A stretch of DNA of 64,000 nucleotides. Origin: Heligmosomoides polygyrus polygyrus. Its lineage: Eukaryota > Nematoda > Chromadorea > Rhabditida > Heligmosomidae. Below the pieces are notes generated by a model. That model was not told the DNA's origin, ran no database searches, and saw nothing but the letters and a program-made list of their open reading frames with translations. This document shows positions 33,001 through 42,582 of the stretch, one piece after another. The stretch covers positions 9,223,298-9,287,297 of the forward strand of contig OX377203.1 in assembly GCA_947396885.1 (NCBI GenBank). The letters run 5' to 3'. The position numbers were made by a program, and so were the translations under genes. Within the stretch, counting starts at the first letter, position 1; each line of letters opens with the position of its first letter.

Positions 33001-36000
33001 TCCTTATTCATCGCTGGTAAAGATTCGATCCAGGTCCCTTGCTTGAACCGTCGCTGGAGCTCTCGGCGGTAGGAAGCACAGCGATTTACTCGGGTTTCCA
33101 TCAATGCATGAGGCACAGACGAAAGCGATTTTGGCGACATACCAATCTACTGCAGCCGACGAGCGATGTTTTGCTGGGAGGTGTGGAGATCAGCGAACAG
33201 CTCCGTTGGTTTGGGAAGAAATCAACTTGATGGATTGGCGCAGGCGCCCTTTGTTTACAGCAGTTGATCTTTCCGGGTGTGATTTACCCTCGTTGCCCTT
33301 GTGGGCGGAAAGGAACTGCTGATACCGTCTCCAACAATTTATTCGGTTAGGAGTTTACTTGCCGGCGACTTCATGAATGTGGTTAACCCCCGTCGCTGGG
33401 TTGCTACCGATCTTGAACTAATTAGTAAAGAAATCACACCATCACAATCACATTTGAGTGGTCATCGTTCTAGTGAATAGAACTTTTCAACAACGCAAGA
33501 AAACTAACCATATATAACTCAAAATGATTGCTAGGAAACAAGCTTTCAAACAAATTGTGATACTTCAGCGGGTTTACTTTGAATCCCAGAAAAAAACAGA
33601 AATGTTGCAAAATTTATGACTCAACCTAATATAACATTACAAAGCCTATGGGAAAGGCTAATGTTTATGTTCTCTCTATGTGCCTCGACTTGTAGCTGGA
33701 TACGGTAACCTTCTCAACTGTTACAATATTCATGGCGTTTGACCAGCAACAGGGCTTTAACAGGCTTGTAATATTTCTGGTCTTAGGATATTAATCGGAG
33801 AATCAACCTGCGCAATCGTTTTATTAATCGTTATCTGCATGTTATATCACACATCATAATACATAATATAATACCATAATACTTATACATAATACTTCAT
33901 CAGACCTATGCCTAATGGACTATCTACACGGAAGATCCAGGACACCAAAAAGCGAGCCTCGAGCTAGCTGTCACCTAACCCATTACCATACCGCTTCTTT
34001 CGGTACTAGTTATAAGGTGAGGGAAGTGTGGAGGAAGGAAGAAGCATAAGGGAGTGACAATTGCCACCTACATAAGGAAGCTTTCTTTATGCCTAAATTG
34101 GAAACAGCTGCTGTCTTCACACTCACTTAATATTCTTGTTTATATGGCTCTCCAAGATCATGGTTGCATCACCAAACCTGATATCGAGTGGTGTTCGGCT
34201 TGCTGGCTACCGCCAAAATCGCTTAGGCCTATGTCATACCTTCGCTCACCCCGAGCGAAGGCGACAAACAGAGCGATGAGCGAAGTCTCTTCGCTAGCGT
34301 GAAGCTAGCGAATAGGCGCGCAGTTAATAGCGTTGTGTGCAGCTGCGTCGTAGCATCGCTCGAGAGTATGACACCCCGCTAGCGAGGCATCGCTAGCGGT
34401 GGATCGGACAACTGCTACAGGCGTCTGCCCCTCCACAACGTCTGATACCGTCCCTTCCCCAATTATGTTAGTTGTCCATCGCCTTCGCTAGCGAAGAGCG
34501 ATGGTATGACATAGGCCTTAGGCCTATGTCATACCTTCGCTCACCTCGAGCGAAGGCGACGAGCAGAGCGATGAGCGAAGTCTCTTCGCTAGCGCGAAGC
34601 TAGCGAATAGGCGCGCAGTTAATAGCGTTGTGTGCAGCTGCGTCGTAGCATCGCTACCGATGCTGCCCGACGCTCTGCTCAGCTCAGCGACGCGGTCGCA
34701 TCGGTAGCGATGCCGTATCGCTCGAAAGTATGACACCCCGCTAGCGAAGCCTCGCTAGCGGCGGATCGGACAACTGCTACAGGCGTCTGCCCCTCCACAA
34801 CGTCTGATACCGTCCCTTCCCCAATTATGTTAGTTGTCCATCGCCTTCGCTAGCGAAGAGCGATGGTATGACATAGGCCTTAGGCCTATGTCATACCTTC
34901 GCTCACCCCGAGCGAATGCGACGAACAGAGCGATGAGCGAAGTCTCTTCGCTAGCGTGAAGCTAGCGAATAGGCGCGCAGTTAATAGCGTTGTGTGCAGC
35001 TGCGTCGTAGCATCGCTACCGATGCTGCCCGACGCTCTGCTCAGCTCAGCGACGCGGTCGCATCGGTAGCGATGCCGTATCGCTCGAAAGTATGACACCC
35101 CGCCAGCGAGGCTTCGCTAGCGGTGGATCGGACAACTGCTACAGGCGTCTGCTCCTCCACAACGTCTGATACCGTCCCTTCCCAATTATGTTAGTTGTCC
35201 ATCGCCTTCGCTAGCGAAGAGCGATGGTATGACATAGGCCTTACACTCGATAATGTCATCACAAGCTCGTCTCGTCGACTAATCAATATGGAAGCTTGTC
35301 ATTACACTGCGTCGCGCCTCGATTGAATTCTAGACATCTTCTTATGCCCCACCCTTGCATGAGTGGGCCTCCATGCAATCTTATCGCGTGACGGAGTAGC
35401 CCCGACCAATGGGTCTGACACATGTTCTTCAATTGACTTCCATCTTGAATGGTTTCGCACCTCAGTGGCCGCTCTTATTTGATCATGAAGACTGAGGTGC
35501 AAAGCCCGCTCTAGGCCCACGCTCGAGTGAGGGCGATGAGGCCAGAACCATCAATATCATCCACGTTTTGTGCGTAGAGGGTTATTTGGTCACGAATCTG
35601 GCATCAGATTTTGACTTGCTTAACCTGGAAGTCAAAAATTCTCACCTTTTCACTTTCAAAGCGCTCGATGAACGCAAACGACATTTGTTGCCGTGTTTTT
35701 GTTCAAAAATGTGTTGAAAATGGGGATAAAGAGACCCACTGATGATAAATCGCAAAATGCAAAAACAACAGTGCAAGGGGAGTCGAACACACGACCACGC
35801 CCCTGTGGAGCTACAACACTACCACTACAGTGCGTTTCAAAAATATGTATCCACTCTAAAGCTTGCCCATATCTCGTTTCGCGTTTATTTCTGCAGGCCC
35901 GCACTAGCTCCACTAGCTCCTATAGATTTCTCGTAGTCGAAAATAGCCCACTATCTCTTACAATATCTTGCATCATATTATTCAAGCTACTGACAAGGTT

Positions 36001-39000
36001 CTGGATGGTTCTGTCTTCGTTGGTGTCCCATGTAATTAAAATTACCACCACGCCATTGAACTGTCGGTTATTAGCGTAGACTCGCTGAACCACGGTCCCC
36101 CACATGTTCTGCATTCCGCTGCTGTCAGGAGAACAGATCGGCCAGTCCGTTTCTTGAATGTTGTGACCTTGGAGCCAATCTCTGGTCGAGCAAGACATAT
36201 AGACTGCAGCGTTGCCCTGCTGCAGAACATGTGTCGGTTGTCTTATGCGCCTCAAGGAATACAGAAGGGTAGACTCCGCTACACCTTGACACTTCAGACT
36301 ATCCATGCGATACGACTGAAGCCTAAGCTTCAGCATTCCGCTGCTGAAGAAGCCAACCACTGTCACTAATGACCGCCCCAAACCGCCTCCAAGGTTGCGA
36401 AGGGGTTCTCGCAGGCCTCTCCCCTAATGCTGTTATGCACTGGAGACCATCCAGATTAAATTTTTATCTATGGAAAAATCTAATCTAGATGCGCCGAAGT
36501 CCGACTTTCGATGAATCTTGGCATATCGAGTATACTACCAGGTACAGCGTATAAACTAACCTTCCAGATGAGTGTCGATGAGCACCACCAGTCACCCGTG
36601 GATGGAGATAGATGCAGGTGAGTGAGTTTAGCCCCGGATACCACCCGACTTAAATACCCTGCAGGTCAGATCAGATTGATCAAAACCCACAGAGCTCGAC
36701 AAAGGGTGCCAGTTCTTGGGTTATCGCTATGCACTCGTCTTTGCGGTTGACCTGTGGATTTCTAATCTAGATGACCCCGATGGGTACTGACATTACTAGA
36801 GAGACCTGCTATAAGTCCCGTCGTCGACACTTCGGTGGCGGTTCATTACTGACAGTGGTCGGCTTCTTCAGCGGAATGCTGAAGCTTAGGTTCCTTTGTG
36901 TTGCACGAACAGTCTGGAGTGTCATGGTGTACTGGAGTCTACCCTTCTGCATTTCTTGAGACGCAGAAGACAACAGACACATGTTCTGCAACAGGGCAAC
37001 GCTGCAGTCTATATGTGTAGCTCGACCAAAGATTGGCTCCAAGGTCAAAACATTCAAGTAACGGACTGGCCCGCCTGTTCTCCTGACAGCAATCCTATGG
37101 AGAACATGTGGGGGATCGTGGTTCAACGAGTCTACGCAAATAACCGACAGTTCAATGACGTGGTGGTAATTTTGATTACATGGGACACCTACGAAGACAG
37201 AACCATCCAGAACCTTGTCAGTAGCTTGAATAATACGGTGCATGATGTTGTAATTGGGCGCGTGTAGCGCAGTCGGAGGAGGCGCGACTGTCGCGTGCAC
37301 CCGATACCAGGTTCCTGGTTCGGATTTCCCGCCCAGGCCAACCAAGCCCTCCATCCCTCCGGGGTCGGTGAATTGGTACCAGACGTGTCTGGGAAGGATA
37401 AAGCGCTGACTTGTTCATCGGCTGGCCACCGCAAGTCATTGTATGGCCAAATACGCATTCATGTCGCCTCCACGACATCCCGTAGAAGTAGAATGCGCTG
37501 GCGCATCCCAGAAGGGATTGAGTAACGCCGTCCTTTATCCTTTATCCTTTTATGATGTTGTAAGAAATAATGGTAGTCCGATGGACTTTTGAACAAGTGG
37601 ATGCATACTTTTGAAACGCCAATTTTCAACCAATTTTCTACAAAAAATTCTGTTTCTCGTGTGAGACGTAAAAAATCTCTGAAAGTGAGTGGTTACCTAT
37701 TTTCGACCACGAGGAATCTAGAGGAGCTAGTGGAGCTAGTGCCGGCCTGCAGAAATAAGCGCGAAACGAGATATGGGCAAGCTTTAGAGTGGATACATAC
37801 TTCTGAAACGCAGTGCGTGCCAATCGAACAAATTGGTCTGGGTGGCAGCAGAGCGCCATGAACTTCGCGCTCACGCGTCCACATGCTTTTTTTCGACCAC
37901 AGAAGGGCATTCCAATAAAAAAAGTAACTATGGTTTTGGACTTCCCACACGGCGCCCTACATCCTGTAAAAATTGCATCGCAAAAGCTCACCTCCATTTT
38001 GGAGGCTCTCCTTGTTAGAGCTTTCAAGCATAATTCAACCAAAGTGTGTATTGTCGCACTAAAGTTCTTCTTACGGAATCAGCCAGTTACTATCAGGTTG
38101 TGAAAGAGGGGCATTGTTTACTTAAAATCGCATTGATTTTCCTGTCTAATTTACCATAGCTAACTATAGCTTAGCCGACAATAGGCTCTGGAAGTCATTT
38201 ACAGACCAACGAGTCAGCTTCGTGGCATTTTACTTGGGTGATTGCAGTGGAGTATTTCCCAGATTTTGGCTGAGCCATTACGCTAGCGCTTTATGAAAAT
38301 CAAACTGAAATCCTAGAACGTGTTCCGCTGGCACCATGCCGGCGTGATACCTCAGGTGTCTTTGTCGATTTTGGCCCGAGAAAGTGATGTTTCGGCTCGC
38401 AGGGCATCGGATACACACTTTGGATCACGGATTGGAATCCCCAATCGAAGGGAGAAGTGTCTAGCGATAATGCAAGAACTGGAACTCTTTATTGAACTCT
38501 GCAGGCTCTGATCCACTATTTGACCTCACCTACAGGGTATATAGGTCGGGTGGTACGGAGGCTGAAGCTTACATCCCACGTTACCTCAGGCTACACGTGA
38601 ACGGTGGTCTTTTACGGCAATCATTTTAGTCGTCAAGCACAACTCCCATGTCTGACCTCGTCTCAGTTTTCCTTGAGAAAAGTATTCTGTATAATGAAAT
38701 GATGTTTGAGCGAGTAGTTCTGCGAATGTTTCCGACTTTTCCAGGCTCCGAAGAAGGCGAAACTCGCCGAAACGTCAGCCTAATAAAAGATGTTAACAGT
38801 CTCGGTGGACAGCTGAAGACCACTACCTCGATAGTCAAGGACGTCATGCCAAGATCCATTGAAATTCGAACCTGGATTTCATGTGTTGCTCACAACTCGC
38901 TAACCAAAATAGTACTGACGTATTACCTGCCCTACTAGCTTTTTAGTTCCTTCATTGTAATGAAGCAAATCGCTTCCCTTGGTGTTCGACAGATGTATGG

Positions 39001-39716
39001 CAGATTCATCACCTTAATACTGCGTCGATTCCCTTCCTGTCATGGCATTGCGTGGTTAGGCATCGTGTGCCGAAAAACGCGACAAGGTTATTATTTCAAG
39101 GCAACCGGGAATGGAACGAGGACAAGTGCAGGTGCGAGTGCGAGCCGGCGACCTGTCCGCACCACCAGATGTTCGACCACGATCGATGTGCCTGCGTCCA
39201 CAAATGGCGACGGGATGAGGTAGGAGCAGTTTCTTGACAGAAGGTGGTTTTGGTTTGAGGGCAACGTAACCCGATAGTGGACCGCACTAGGTCATCTGAA
39301 AGCTTCGTGCGATAGTAGGAGAATGGCATTGTTCCACGAATTAGGATAGGAGGACACCGGTAGGAGCTTTGTCTGAACCACAATTTCATTTAGTAAAAAA
39401 ATCCAAATCAATTTCAAAAACCAGACCCAGCGATTTTTAGCGATTTAATTTTTAATCAATCGATCGCTTTCTTTTCGTTTTTCCTATTGTTGCGAGCACT
39501 GCCTTTAATCTGAGAAAGCGGACAAGTAACTTCTGGAAGCACTTCTAATTCCCTAGCACCTCACCAGTCACTGTTTTTCCTTTTCTAGCTTGTAATCCGT
39601 TAATCCAATTTTTCAGATGAGCGGTGGAGCGATCATCGACGCATCTCCGACAGTCGATCTGTCTTCGCTGCCGAAACTGAAGGCTAGAGTCGTCCATCAT
39701 AATCGTGGAGTCTGAA
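26928..39716 (+). CDS. pvf-1: PDGF/VEGF-related growth factor (PVF-1 orthologue), eight exons, complete
   Basis: Secreted cystine-knot ligand; in C. elegans PVF-1 is linked to the VER receptor tyrosine kinases. Exons: 26928-27032, 27075-27168, 29306-29442, 29500-29577, 29820-29927, 31415-31499, 39101-39219, 39618 to about 39716; summed 825 bases, about 274 residues plus stop, and every junction keeps phase. Residues 1-15 or so are a signal peptide (MRTSIILFLSLIAS). The knot covers roughly residues 90-170: TCQLQSVCVP, PKCYEVMQCVGSCCDSYERC, and HTSCSCYDC. Downstream are two Cys-rich segments with CKCQC and CRCEC, like the CxCxC tails of VEGF-C/D-type factors. Unusual: spacing C-x3-CC where PDGF/VEGF usually have C-x2-CC. 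Intron 6 is 7.6 kb and packed with transposons. AATAAA at 39798. Confidence 0.88.
27075..27168 (+). CDS. pvf-1: pvf-1 exon 2
   Basis: VALKEIAETVEILYHPLY and onwards; donor gtgagt leaves one base, completed by the first two bases of exon 3. No cysteines: propeptide-like region before the knot. Confidence 0.78.
27630..28870. repeat. ATCGAT-rich direct repeats in pvf-1 intron 2
   Basis: A roughly 230-bp unit (from TGGTGAATGTATCC to GATTGGCCGCTCGAT) at 27640-27857 recurs at 28440-28660. The shorter core AAAAATCGATAATATCGATC recurs, diverged, at about 28253 and 28812. Confidence 0.6.
28029..28110 (+). repeat. tRNA-like sequence in pvf-1 intron 2
   Basis: GGTGGTGTAGGGCGTAGCATC (A box) and GGGCTCGAGTCCCGC (B box) are separated as in tRNAs. 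The acceptor stem does not pair well, so a SINE head or pseudogene is likelier than a tRNA. Confidence 0.4.
29306..29442 (+). CDS. pvf-1: pvf-1 exon 3: start of cystine knot
   Basis: Acceptor gttttag, donor gttcgt. Contains NDTCQLQSVCVPIPL and VVIYPKCYE: the first knot cysteines and the Pro-Lys-Cys before the central helix-free loop. N-glycosylation sequon NDT is visible. Confidence 0.88.
29500..29577 (+). CDS. pvf-1: pvf-1 exon 4: knot core
   Basis: 26 codons: VMQCVGSCCDSYERCHP then HSVRVLQKP. This is the PDGF signature block with the CC pair and the following cysteine. Donor gtgagg. Confidence 0.9.
29634..29800. repeat. MITE of the GGTACATGTCGCG family in pvf-1 intron 4
   Basis: Starts GGTACATGTCGCGAAGACG; inside, GTTGCTCCTACGTAGTCGCG and CGCGATTACGGTAGGAGCAG-type segments are inverted. 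The right terminus is worn. Confidence 0.5.
29820..29927 (+). CDS. pvf-1: pvf-1 exon 5: end of cystine knot
   Basis: 36 codons; VVEMVYVGNGRFMLNQTLNI, then HTSCSCYDCGPD. The CxC pair closes the knot. Sequon NQT is present. Donor gtaggt. Confidence 0.9.
30203..30672. repeat. Fold-back element with tRNA-like sequence in its loop
   Basis: Arms 30203-30385 and 30493-30672 are inverted copies (AGTATCTCAACGGTAG.., CGGCCCAAATGTTGTACATG). The loop holds GCGGTGGCGCAGTGGTAGAG, a good A box. Lies in pvf-1 intron 5. Confidence 0.7.
31142..31264. repeat. 123-bp MITE flanked by TTA
   Basis: GGCCTACTTCGGCGACG...CGCCGAAGTATATCATAGGCC, with TTA directly on both sides (31139-31141, 31265-31267). PIF/Harbinger-type signature. 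Confidence 0.75.
31415..31499 (+). CDS. pvf-1: pvf-1 exon 6: first CxCxC segment
   Basis: Acceptor attttcag, donor gtgaat. VPECLPGFVIGSDCKCQCAN and a further C. Ends with one base; exon 7 supplies two, giving Gly. Confidence 0.82.
32172..32277 (+). other. Orphan exon-like segment in pvf-1 intron 6
   Basis: After a gatag acceptor-like site a frame with GC-rich third positions runs RATAAVGFGHRERGAQ, then HMEDSKLESVAFTLEKSNL and a TGA at 32275-32277. Composition differs from its surroundings. No family recognised; it does not match exon 6 phase. Could be a retrocopied gene end or chance. Confidence 0.25.
32371..33629 (-). mobile_element. mariner element with both ends and TA target duplication
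   Basis: Inverted ends TTAGGTTGAGTTATAAGTTT and matching right end, flanked by TA; 1,259 bp, the usual full size. Minus-strand transposase pieces: HALMETRVNRCASY...RRFKQGTWIESL (33140-32880 region) and NQPPYTPDIAPSDCHLFLS (32690-32630), the latter with the third catalytic Asp. Frameshifts between the pieces make it inactive. Confidence 0.88.
34226..34517. repeat. PIF/Harbinger-like MITE, tandem unit 1
   Basis: Ends GGCCTATGTCATACC / GGTATGACATAGGCC, TTA on both sides. 292 bp; lacks the ~67-bp inner segment containing TACCGATGCTGCCCGACG present in units 2 and 3. Confidence 0.85.
34521..34879. repeat. PIF/Harbinger-like MITE, tandem unit 2
   Basis: 359 bp, same ends, separated from unit 1 only by TTA. 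Internal palindrome GCATCGCTACCGATG..CATCGGTAGCGATGC. Confidence 0.85.
34883..35240. repeat. PIF/Harbinger-like MITE, tandem unit 3
   Basis: 358 bp, near-identical to unit 2, separated from it only by TTA and followed by TTA. Confidence 0.85.
35828..36385 (-). mobile_element. Tc1-like element, C-terminal half (copy A)
   Basis: TA precedes a CAGTGCGTTTCAAAAATATG end at 35828. The minus-strand frame reads RDWLQGHNIQETDWPICSPD then MQNMWGTVVQRVYANNRQF: the transposase C-terminus with the normally invariant Glu of (I)ENLW replaced by Gln. A tRNA-like stretch (GTGTTCGACTCCCC on the minus strand) lies at 35770-35830. Confidence 0.75.
36540..36770 (-). mobile_element. Penelope-like 3' scrap between the Tc1 halves
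   Basis: CACCACCAGTCACCCGTGGATGGAG and the TTGCGGTTGACCTGTGGATT segment match the minus-strand Penelope copy at 4080-4260 (endonuclease C-terminus and UTR). Confidence 0.55.
36830..37815 (+). mobile_element. Tc1-like element, C-terminal half (copy B), split by a SINE
   Basis: The frame 36896-37250 reads VLQQGNAAVYMCSSTKDWLQ, DWPACSPDSNPMENMWGIV and continues as in copy A, keeping the catalytic Glu. A SINE interrupts it at 37254-37551; the 3' region then resumes to an end (GGATACATACTTCTGAAACG) matching copy A. Lies head to head with copy A. Confidence 0.78.
37254..37551 (+). repeat. tRNA-derived SINE, family A, copy 5, with 12-bp target duplication
   Basis: Full-length: GTAGCGCAGTCGGAGGAGGC, GGTTCCTGGTTCGGATTTCC, body, and a TTTATCC-repeat end. 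ATGATGTTGTAA stands at 37242-37253 and again at 37552-37563. Confidence 0.85.
38310..38870 (+). mobile_element. Penelope-like element, 3' fragment
   Basis: SLSILARESDVSARRASDTH and NRREKCLAIMQELELFIELC match the endonuclease C-terminus of the copies at 4149 and 8000, followed by the 3' UTR. Confidence 0.65.
38744..38780 (+). ncRNA. Hammerhead-like ribozyme motif, one core change
   Basis: GGCT stem I, CCGAAGA (consensus CTGANGA, so U4 is C), stem II GGCGA/TCGCC, GAAACGTC, AGCC. Otherwise as in the copies at 3907 and 4762; the core change probably inactivates it. Confidence 0.5.
39101..39219 (+). CDS. pvf-1: pvf-1 exon 7: second CxCxC segment
   Basis: NREWNEDKCRCECEPATCP, then DRCACVHKWRRDE. 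Acceptor is the weak tttcaag, but only this AG keeps the Cys-rich frame and matches exon 6 phase. Donor gtagga. Confidence 0.82.
39618..39716 (+). CDS. pvf-1: pvf-1 exon 8: C-terminus
   Basis: Acceptor ttttcag; 32 codons MSGGAIIDASPTVDL and onwards to HHNRGV and TGA. Low-cysteine basic tail. The phase is 0 at the junction with exon 7. End coordinate uncertain by one base. Confidence 0.75.
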
Positions 39717-39797
39717 CCGAGAGAATCGTTATCCGACTGACAGCAGCACTTTGTACAAAAGATGTTACGTCTTAGCGTGCTGCAGCGATTTTTCTCT

Positions 39798-39803
39798 AAT
39801 AAA
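39798..39803 (+). terminator. pvf-1: Polyadenylation signal of pvf-1
   Basis: AATAAA about 80 bases after the stop codon; a second AATAAA lies at about 39835. Confidence 0.6.
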
Positions 39804-39839
39804 ATTTCATCGTCAAATACTTACGTCATCGATGAATAA

Positions 39840-39935
39840 ATATTTATTCCATTTTCGATTTGAAACTGAATACTTTCACTTTCAACCGGACACTTTTCAG
39901 ACGAAACTGGGTGCTTTTCAAATCAAATAGACGTA
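39840..39935. repeat. Short GGACACTTTTCAAAT-type repeats
   Basis: CCGGACACTTTTCAGACGAA and neighbours recur in diverged form at 42690-42790 and, inverted, at 43440-43580. Unclassified. Confidence 0.35.
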
Positions 39936-40059
39936 GCCAAAATACAAACTGATGCGCTTCATGGAAGTTTAAATAATTTTTGACGTCAAAGAATTTATGA
40001 TAAAATTTCACCTTTGCAGGACGTTTAAAAAAAGAAAATGACTACATTGCTTGAATGAC

Positions 40060-40823
40060 CAAAGAAATTATTCCTTTTAAATCACCTGTCGTCCCGTTGA
40101 TCATCGACTTGCTCGAGCGGACGCCAGCAGCGTCTCCATTCGTCCCTGTCGCGTGCCAGAGTGCACCAATGGATCCTCCTCGCTCGAGGGACACGAAGAG
40201 CGTCATATCGGTAGTTCAGGGCTTTCACGAAGAAGTCCGACCAACGCGTTGGTGGGCGTCCCAGTGTTCTCTTGACATTCCGCGGAATCCAGTCGGTAAC
40301 GGCTCTCGTCCAGCGGGTGTCTGCGAAGCGCATTACGTGGCCGGCCCACCTAATTTTCGACGATTTGGCCCACGCGACAGCGTCTTTGATCTTCGAACGT
40401 CGACGAAGCTCGGAACTTCGGAGGCCTTCTCTCACTTGCGTGAGTCGTGTCACTCCGAGCATCGTCCTCTCGATTCCACGCTGCGCGACGCTGATCGCGT
40501 GTTCATTCTGCTTTCTTATAGCACAGGTCTCTGAGGCGTATGTTAGGGCAGAAAGAACAGTGGAGTCGAATAGGTGGGCACGGAGTCGGACGTTCCTCGT
40601 CTTCTTCGCGACTTCTTCGACGCTCTTGAAAGCTCCCCAAGCCGCTCGTTTCCTCCTGCTCAGCTCTGGCGCTAGGTCGTTGGCCATATTGACTTCGCGA
40701 CCCAGATACACATAGCTGGAGCATTCGGAGATGTTCGTTCCGTAGTGTTCTATGTGGAAACTACGTCGTGTACTCATTCAGCCCATCGTGATTCCTCATT
40801 AAGAGCGCAGATTCTGCTCACCT
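40060..40823 (-). mobile_element. RTE LINE 3' fragment B
   Basis: Open minus-strand frame of 231 codons with SSYVYLGREVNMANDLAPEL, SETCAIRKQNEHAISVAQRG, KIRWAGHVMRF, GRPPTRWSDFFVKALN: the region after the RTE reverse transcriptase. No stop, so relatively young, but lacks the catalytic domains. A SINE begins directly at its 5' side. Confidence 0.85.
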
Positions 40824-41098
40824 GGGAGCGCGGTAGCGCAGTCGGAGTAGACACCGACTGTCGCGTGCACCACAAGTTCTTGGTTCGGATCTTCCGATTA
40901 GACGAACCATGTCTTAAATCTCTCCGCAGTCGATGAGACTTGCCTGAGAAGGAGAAAACACTGACTTCTTCATCGACTTCACCACCCTATGACACTGTGT
41001 AGGCCAAAGACGCATTCAAATCGCTACCGTAACATTCGGTAGAAGTAGAATGCGTGGCGCATCCCGAAACGAATTGGTTAACGCCGTCCTTTATCTTT
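40824..41098 (+). repeat. tRNA-derived SINE, family A, copy 6
   Basis: GCGGTAGCGCAGTCGGAGTA, GTTCTTGGTTCGGATCTTCC, AGTAGAATGCGTGGCGCATC and CCGTCCTTTATC end. Confidence 0.75.
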
Positions 41099-41490
41099 TT
41101 CTTAATGTCCTGTTTATCTGAAGAAACGAGAACACGTTTTTATTGCAGATGTTTTTGCTTCTTCTAGATATTCTGTGGAACTGAACATTTCACTATTTTC
41201 GACTTTTAGGTTTAACTGGTCATATCTTTGTGCATAATTAAAGATTTCATTTATTTAATCTACAATGTTGTGCTTGCGAGATCCCTTATCGTAAAAATAA
41301 TTCTAGTCGTCTAAAAATTAACCTAACTGAATAATATTTAAACCGAAAGGATAAAAAATTTTGCCCGCTTTTAAAGCGCAGTCATTTTTTTCATGTCACA
41401 CCTTGCAAATGTGGTTTTTCACTTTTTCTAAAAATAAAACTATTTTTTTAACCTCCTGAAAGCGCGCTAAACTGTGTGTTTCAGATATGC

Positions 41491-41706
41491 CCTTTTTTGC
41501 ATGTCGCGAATTTGCCCAGCATGAGTGCGGGAACGCGCCGTTAATCTTGCCGTAAGCGCACCAGCAAATCAGGCACCGGCACAGCCGCACAGCCAGTGTG
41601 TATGATTGGTTGCCGCGATTATGGTAGGAACGACGACGCGTTAGCGCATCCCGCTGAACGTTACCGCACCCCCGCGGTACGTCTTCGCGACATGTACCAA
41701 AAAAGG
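41491..41706. repeat. Palindromic MITE (CATGTCGCG ends)
   Basis: CCTTTTTTGCATGTCGCGAA and TTCGCGACATGTACCAAAAAAGG are the inverted ends. Confidence 0.6.
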
Positions 41707-42152
41707 CTTGTCTTCCATCAAAAATAACCGGTTTTAATTTACAACTCTTTAGTTCAGCGTTATACAATGGCACATATAATTCATGGAATGTGGTCCTATT
41801 TTATTGCCCAACAAATTAGACAAATCTAGTTGTAATAATAATTAAGCAATAAAGCTATCATTCCCCTATCAAAGGGTCAAAACTCCAAATTTCCACCCCA
41901 GGGAATTAACGAAGATTGTAACTCTGAAAAGAAGATGCTCTTCTTCCTCCTTTTTAGGAAGTGGACTAAAGGATCCCACCCTTTAATCTTCAATGAAACG
42001 TCCTTCAGTTCCCAAACTCCTAACTATAGTGACTGCTTCCGACGTCGATACTCATCGCTGTCTCATTAACTTTTGTAGGCGGGCTTTATTGTTGCCGTTC
42101 GCTGGAACTGCAGTCCCCATTTAATTTAAAGCTTGATTGCGTCTAGAAATTA

Positions 42153-42582
42153 CGGGTCTATCCTAGTCAGGGGGCACATAACTAGAAAGTATATAACAGA
42201 TCGACTTGAGACTTACCGAGCGGCACCTGGAGAACAACGTAGAATATAAAATAGAAAAATAGCCGAAGAAAAAGGAAATTTACATTTGTTTTCACCGCGA
42301 TTGTAAGCAGGCAAAGTTGTGTGCCCTCCTCGTCATGTTAGATCCTGGTTATTAACATTTCAGGCGGTGGTCAGCAGGTGGCATGCCTTCATTGCGTCGC
42401 TCTTTGCCCGCCGAGACGGTTGTAAAACCTCGGCGATTTAATTTCTTTCGTTCGCTCGTTTTTTGTTTCTTCTAAGCTTCATGTCGTTCTCTAGGAGCCG
42501 CTCAGTAACTCTCAAGTCGATTTGTTGCGAAATTTTTAGATACGCCGCATGTGCCCCCCCCCCCTCCGACTAGGATTGACCC
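42153..42582. mobile_element. Non-autonomous DNA element (CGGGTCTATCCTAGTC ends)
   Basis: Inverted ends CGGGTCTATCCTAGTC and GACTAGGATTGACCCG; AAATTA stands on both sides (42147-42152, 42583-42588). No frame. Same family as 24826 and 50978. Confidence 0.65.

Noticed and set aside
34226..35240. CRISPR-like array, because of regularly spaced repeats
   Set aside because: Units are 290-360 bp, palindromic, near-identical throughout and separated only by TTA; these are MITEs in a eukaryotic intron.
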